A DNA stretch of 6,202 nt, taken from NCBI RefSeq assembly GCF_003481825.1, contig NZ_QULW01000033.1:1-6202 (forward strand), written 5' to 3'. This document shows, piece by piece, positions 6,144 to 6,202 of this stretch (its first letter is position 1; each line of letters begins with the position of its first letter). The notes beneath the pieces were generated by a model, which saw nothing but the letters and a program-made list of their open reading frames with translations, did no database searches and was not told the origin of the DNA. This DNA is from Clostridium sp. OM02-18AC. Its GTDB lineage: Bacteria > Bacillota > Clostridia > Lachnospirales > Lachnospiraceae. The position numbers and the translations under genes are program-made.

Positions 6144-6187
6144 GTGACATACTCCCACCACTTAGCTAGCGCCTGAAGTGGGGGCTT
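6144..6187 (-). ncRNA. Probable 3' scaffold of a TnpB omega RNA, partial
   Basis: The stem pairs 6176-6184 with 6154-6163 (nine base pairs, one bulged base at 6157) around a 12-nt loop. In TnpB systems the guide RNA comes from the element's right end, with the scaffold hairpins inside the element and the guide taken from the flanking DNA. By that rule the guide here would be the first ~16-20 nt after the boundary, roughly 6143-6124, inside the permease gene. The upstream part of the RNA lies beyond the window. Confidence 0.45.
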
Positions 6188-6202
6188 CTCGTTCGATTGC
6201 CC
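6144..6202 (-). mobile_element. Right end of an IS200/IS605-type (TnpB) element, partial
   Basis: On the minus strand the sequence AAGCCCCCACTT, a 12-nt loop, then AAGTGGTGGGAG and a terminal GTATGTCAC fits the pattern I recall for the ends of TnpB-carrying IS200/IS605 elements in Clostridia: a subterminal imperfect hairpin instead of terminal inverted repeats, ending a few bases after the stem. The transition to permease-like coding sequence occurs just after it. Only this edge is in the window, so neither transposase nor TnpB can be verified; an IS607-type or TnpB-only element is also possible. Confidence 0.6.

Overview
All supported genes in this window lie on the minus strand, so transcription runs from right to left. 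The moderate G+C content, the strong AGGAGG-type ribosome binding sites, the intrinsic terminators and the gene families (a CotS-like protein with a C-terminal PEKYWK motif, a PgcA-sized phosphohexomutase, a class II CCA enzyme without an HD domain) suggest a Firmicute of class Clostridia, probably Lachnospiraceae. The taxon is an inference; no rRNA or other marker gene is present.

Right edge (about 6140-6202): the sequence looks like the extreme 3' end of an IS200/IS605-type (TnpB-carrying) element. Its typical imperfect hairpin, which would be the 3' scaffold of an omega RNA, ends next to the last ~80 codons of what appears to be an ABC transporter permease (5900-6143). The permease therefore seems to have been split by the element, with its 5' part and the rest of the element lying outside the window.

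Middle right (4320-6143): permease remnant, a glycerophosphodiester phosphodiesterase (GDPD) and a metallo-beta-lactamase-fold hydrolase form a tight operon. The permease stop and GDPD start share an ATGA, and the GDPD stop is 6 nt from the hydrolase start, whose ribosome binding site lies in the GDPD 3' end. A strong terminator at 4320-4366 ends the unit. The arrangement suggests uptake of a phosphorylated organic compound followed by hydrolysis, but the transporter substrate is not known.

Middle (2000-4330): cca (tRNA nucleotidyltransferase) has its own promoter, whose -35 box lies in the U-tract of the preceding terminator. It is followed after 93 nt, with no visible terminator, by a CotS-like kinase-fold protein that lacks the usual catalytic Asn and Asp.

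Left (1-2000): a 178-nt gap carries a perfect TATAAT box and two hairpins. After it comes an alpha-phosphoglucomutase/phosphomannomutase (85-1821), closed by a strong terminator at 15-59. Stretches without a gene are all shorter than 300 bases.
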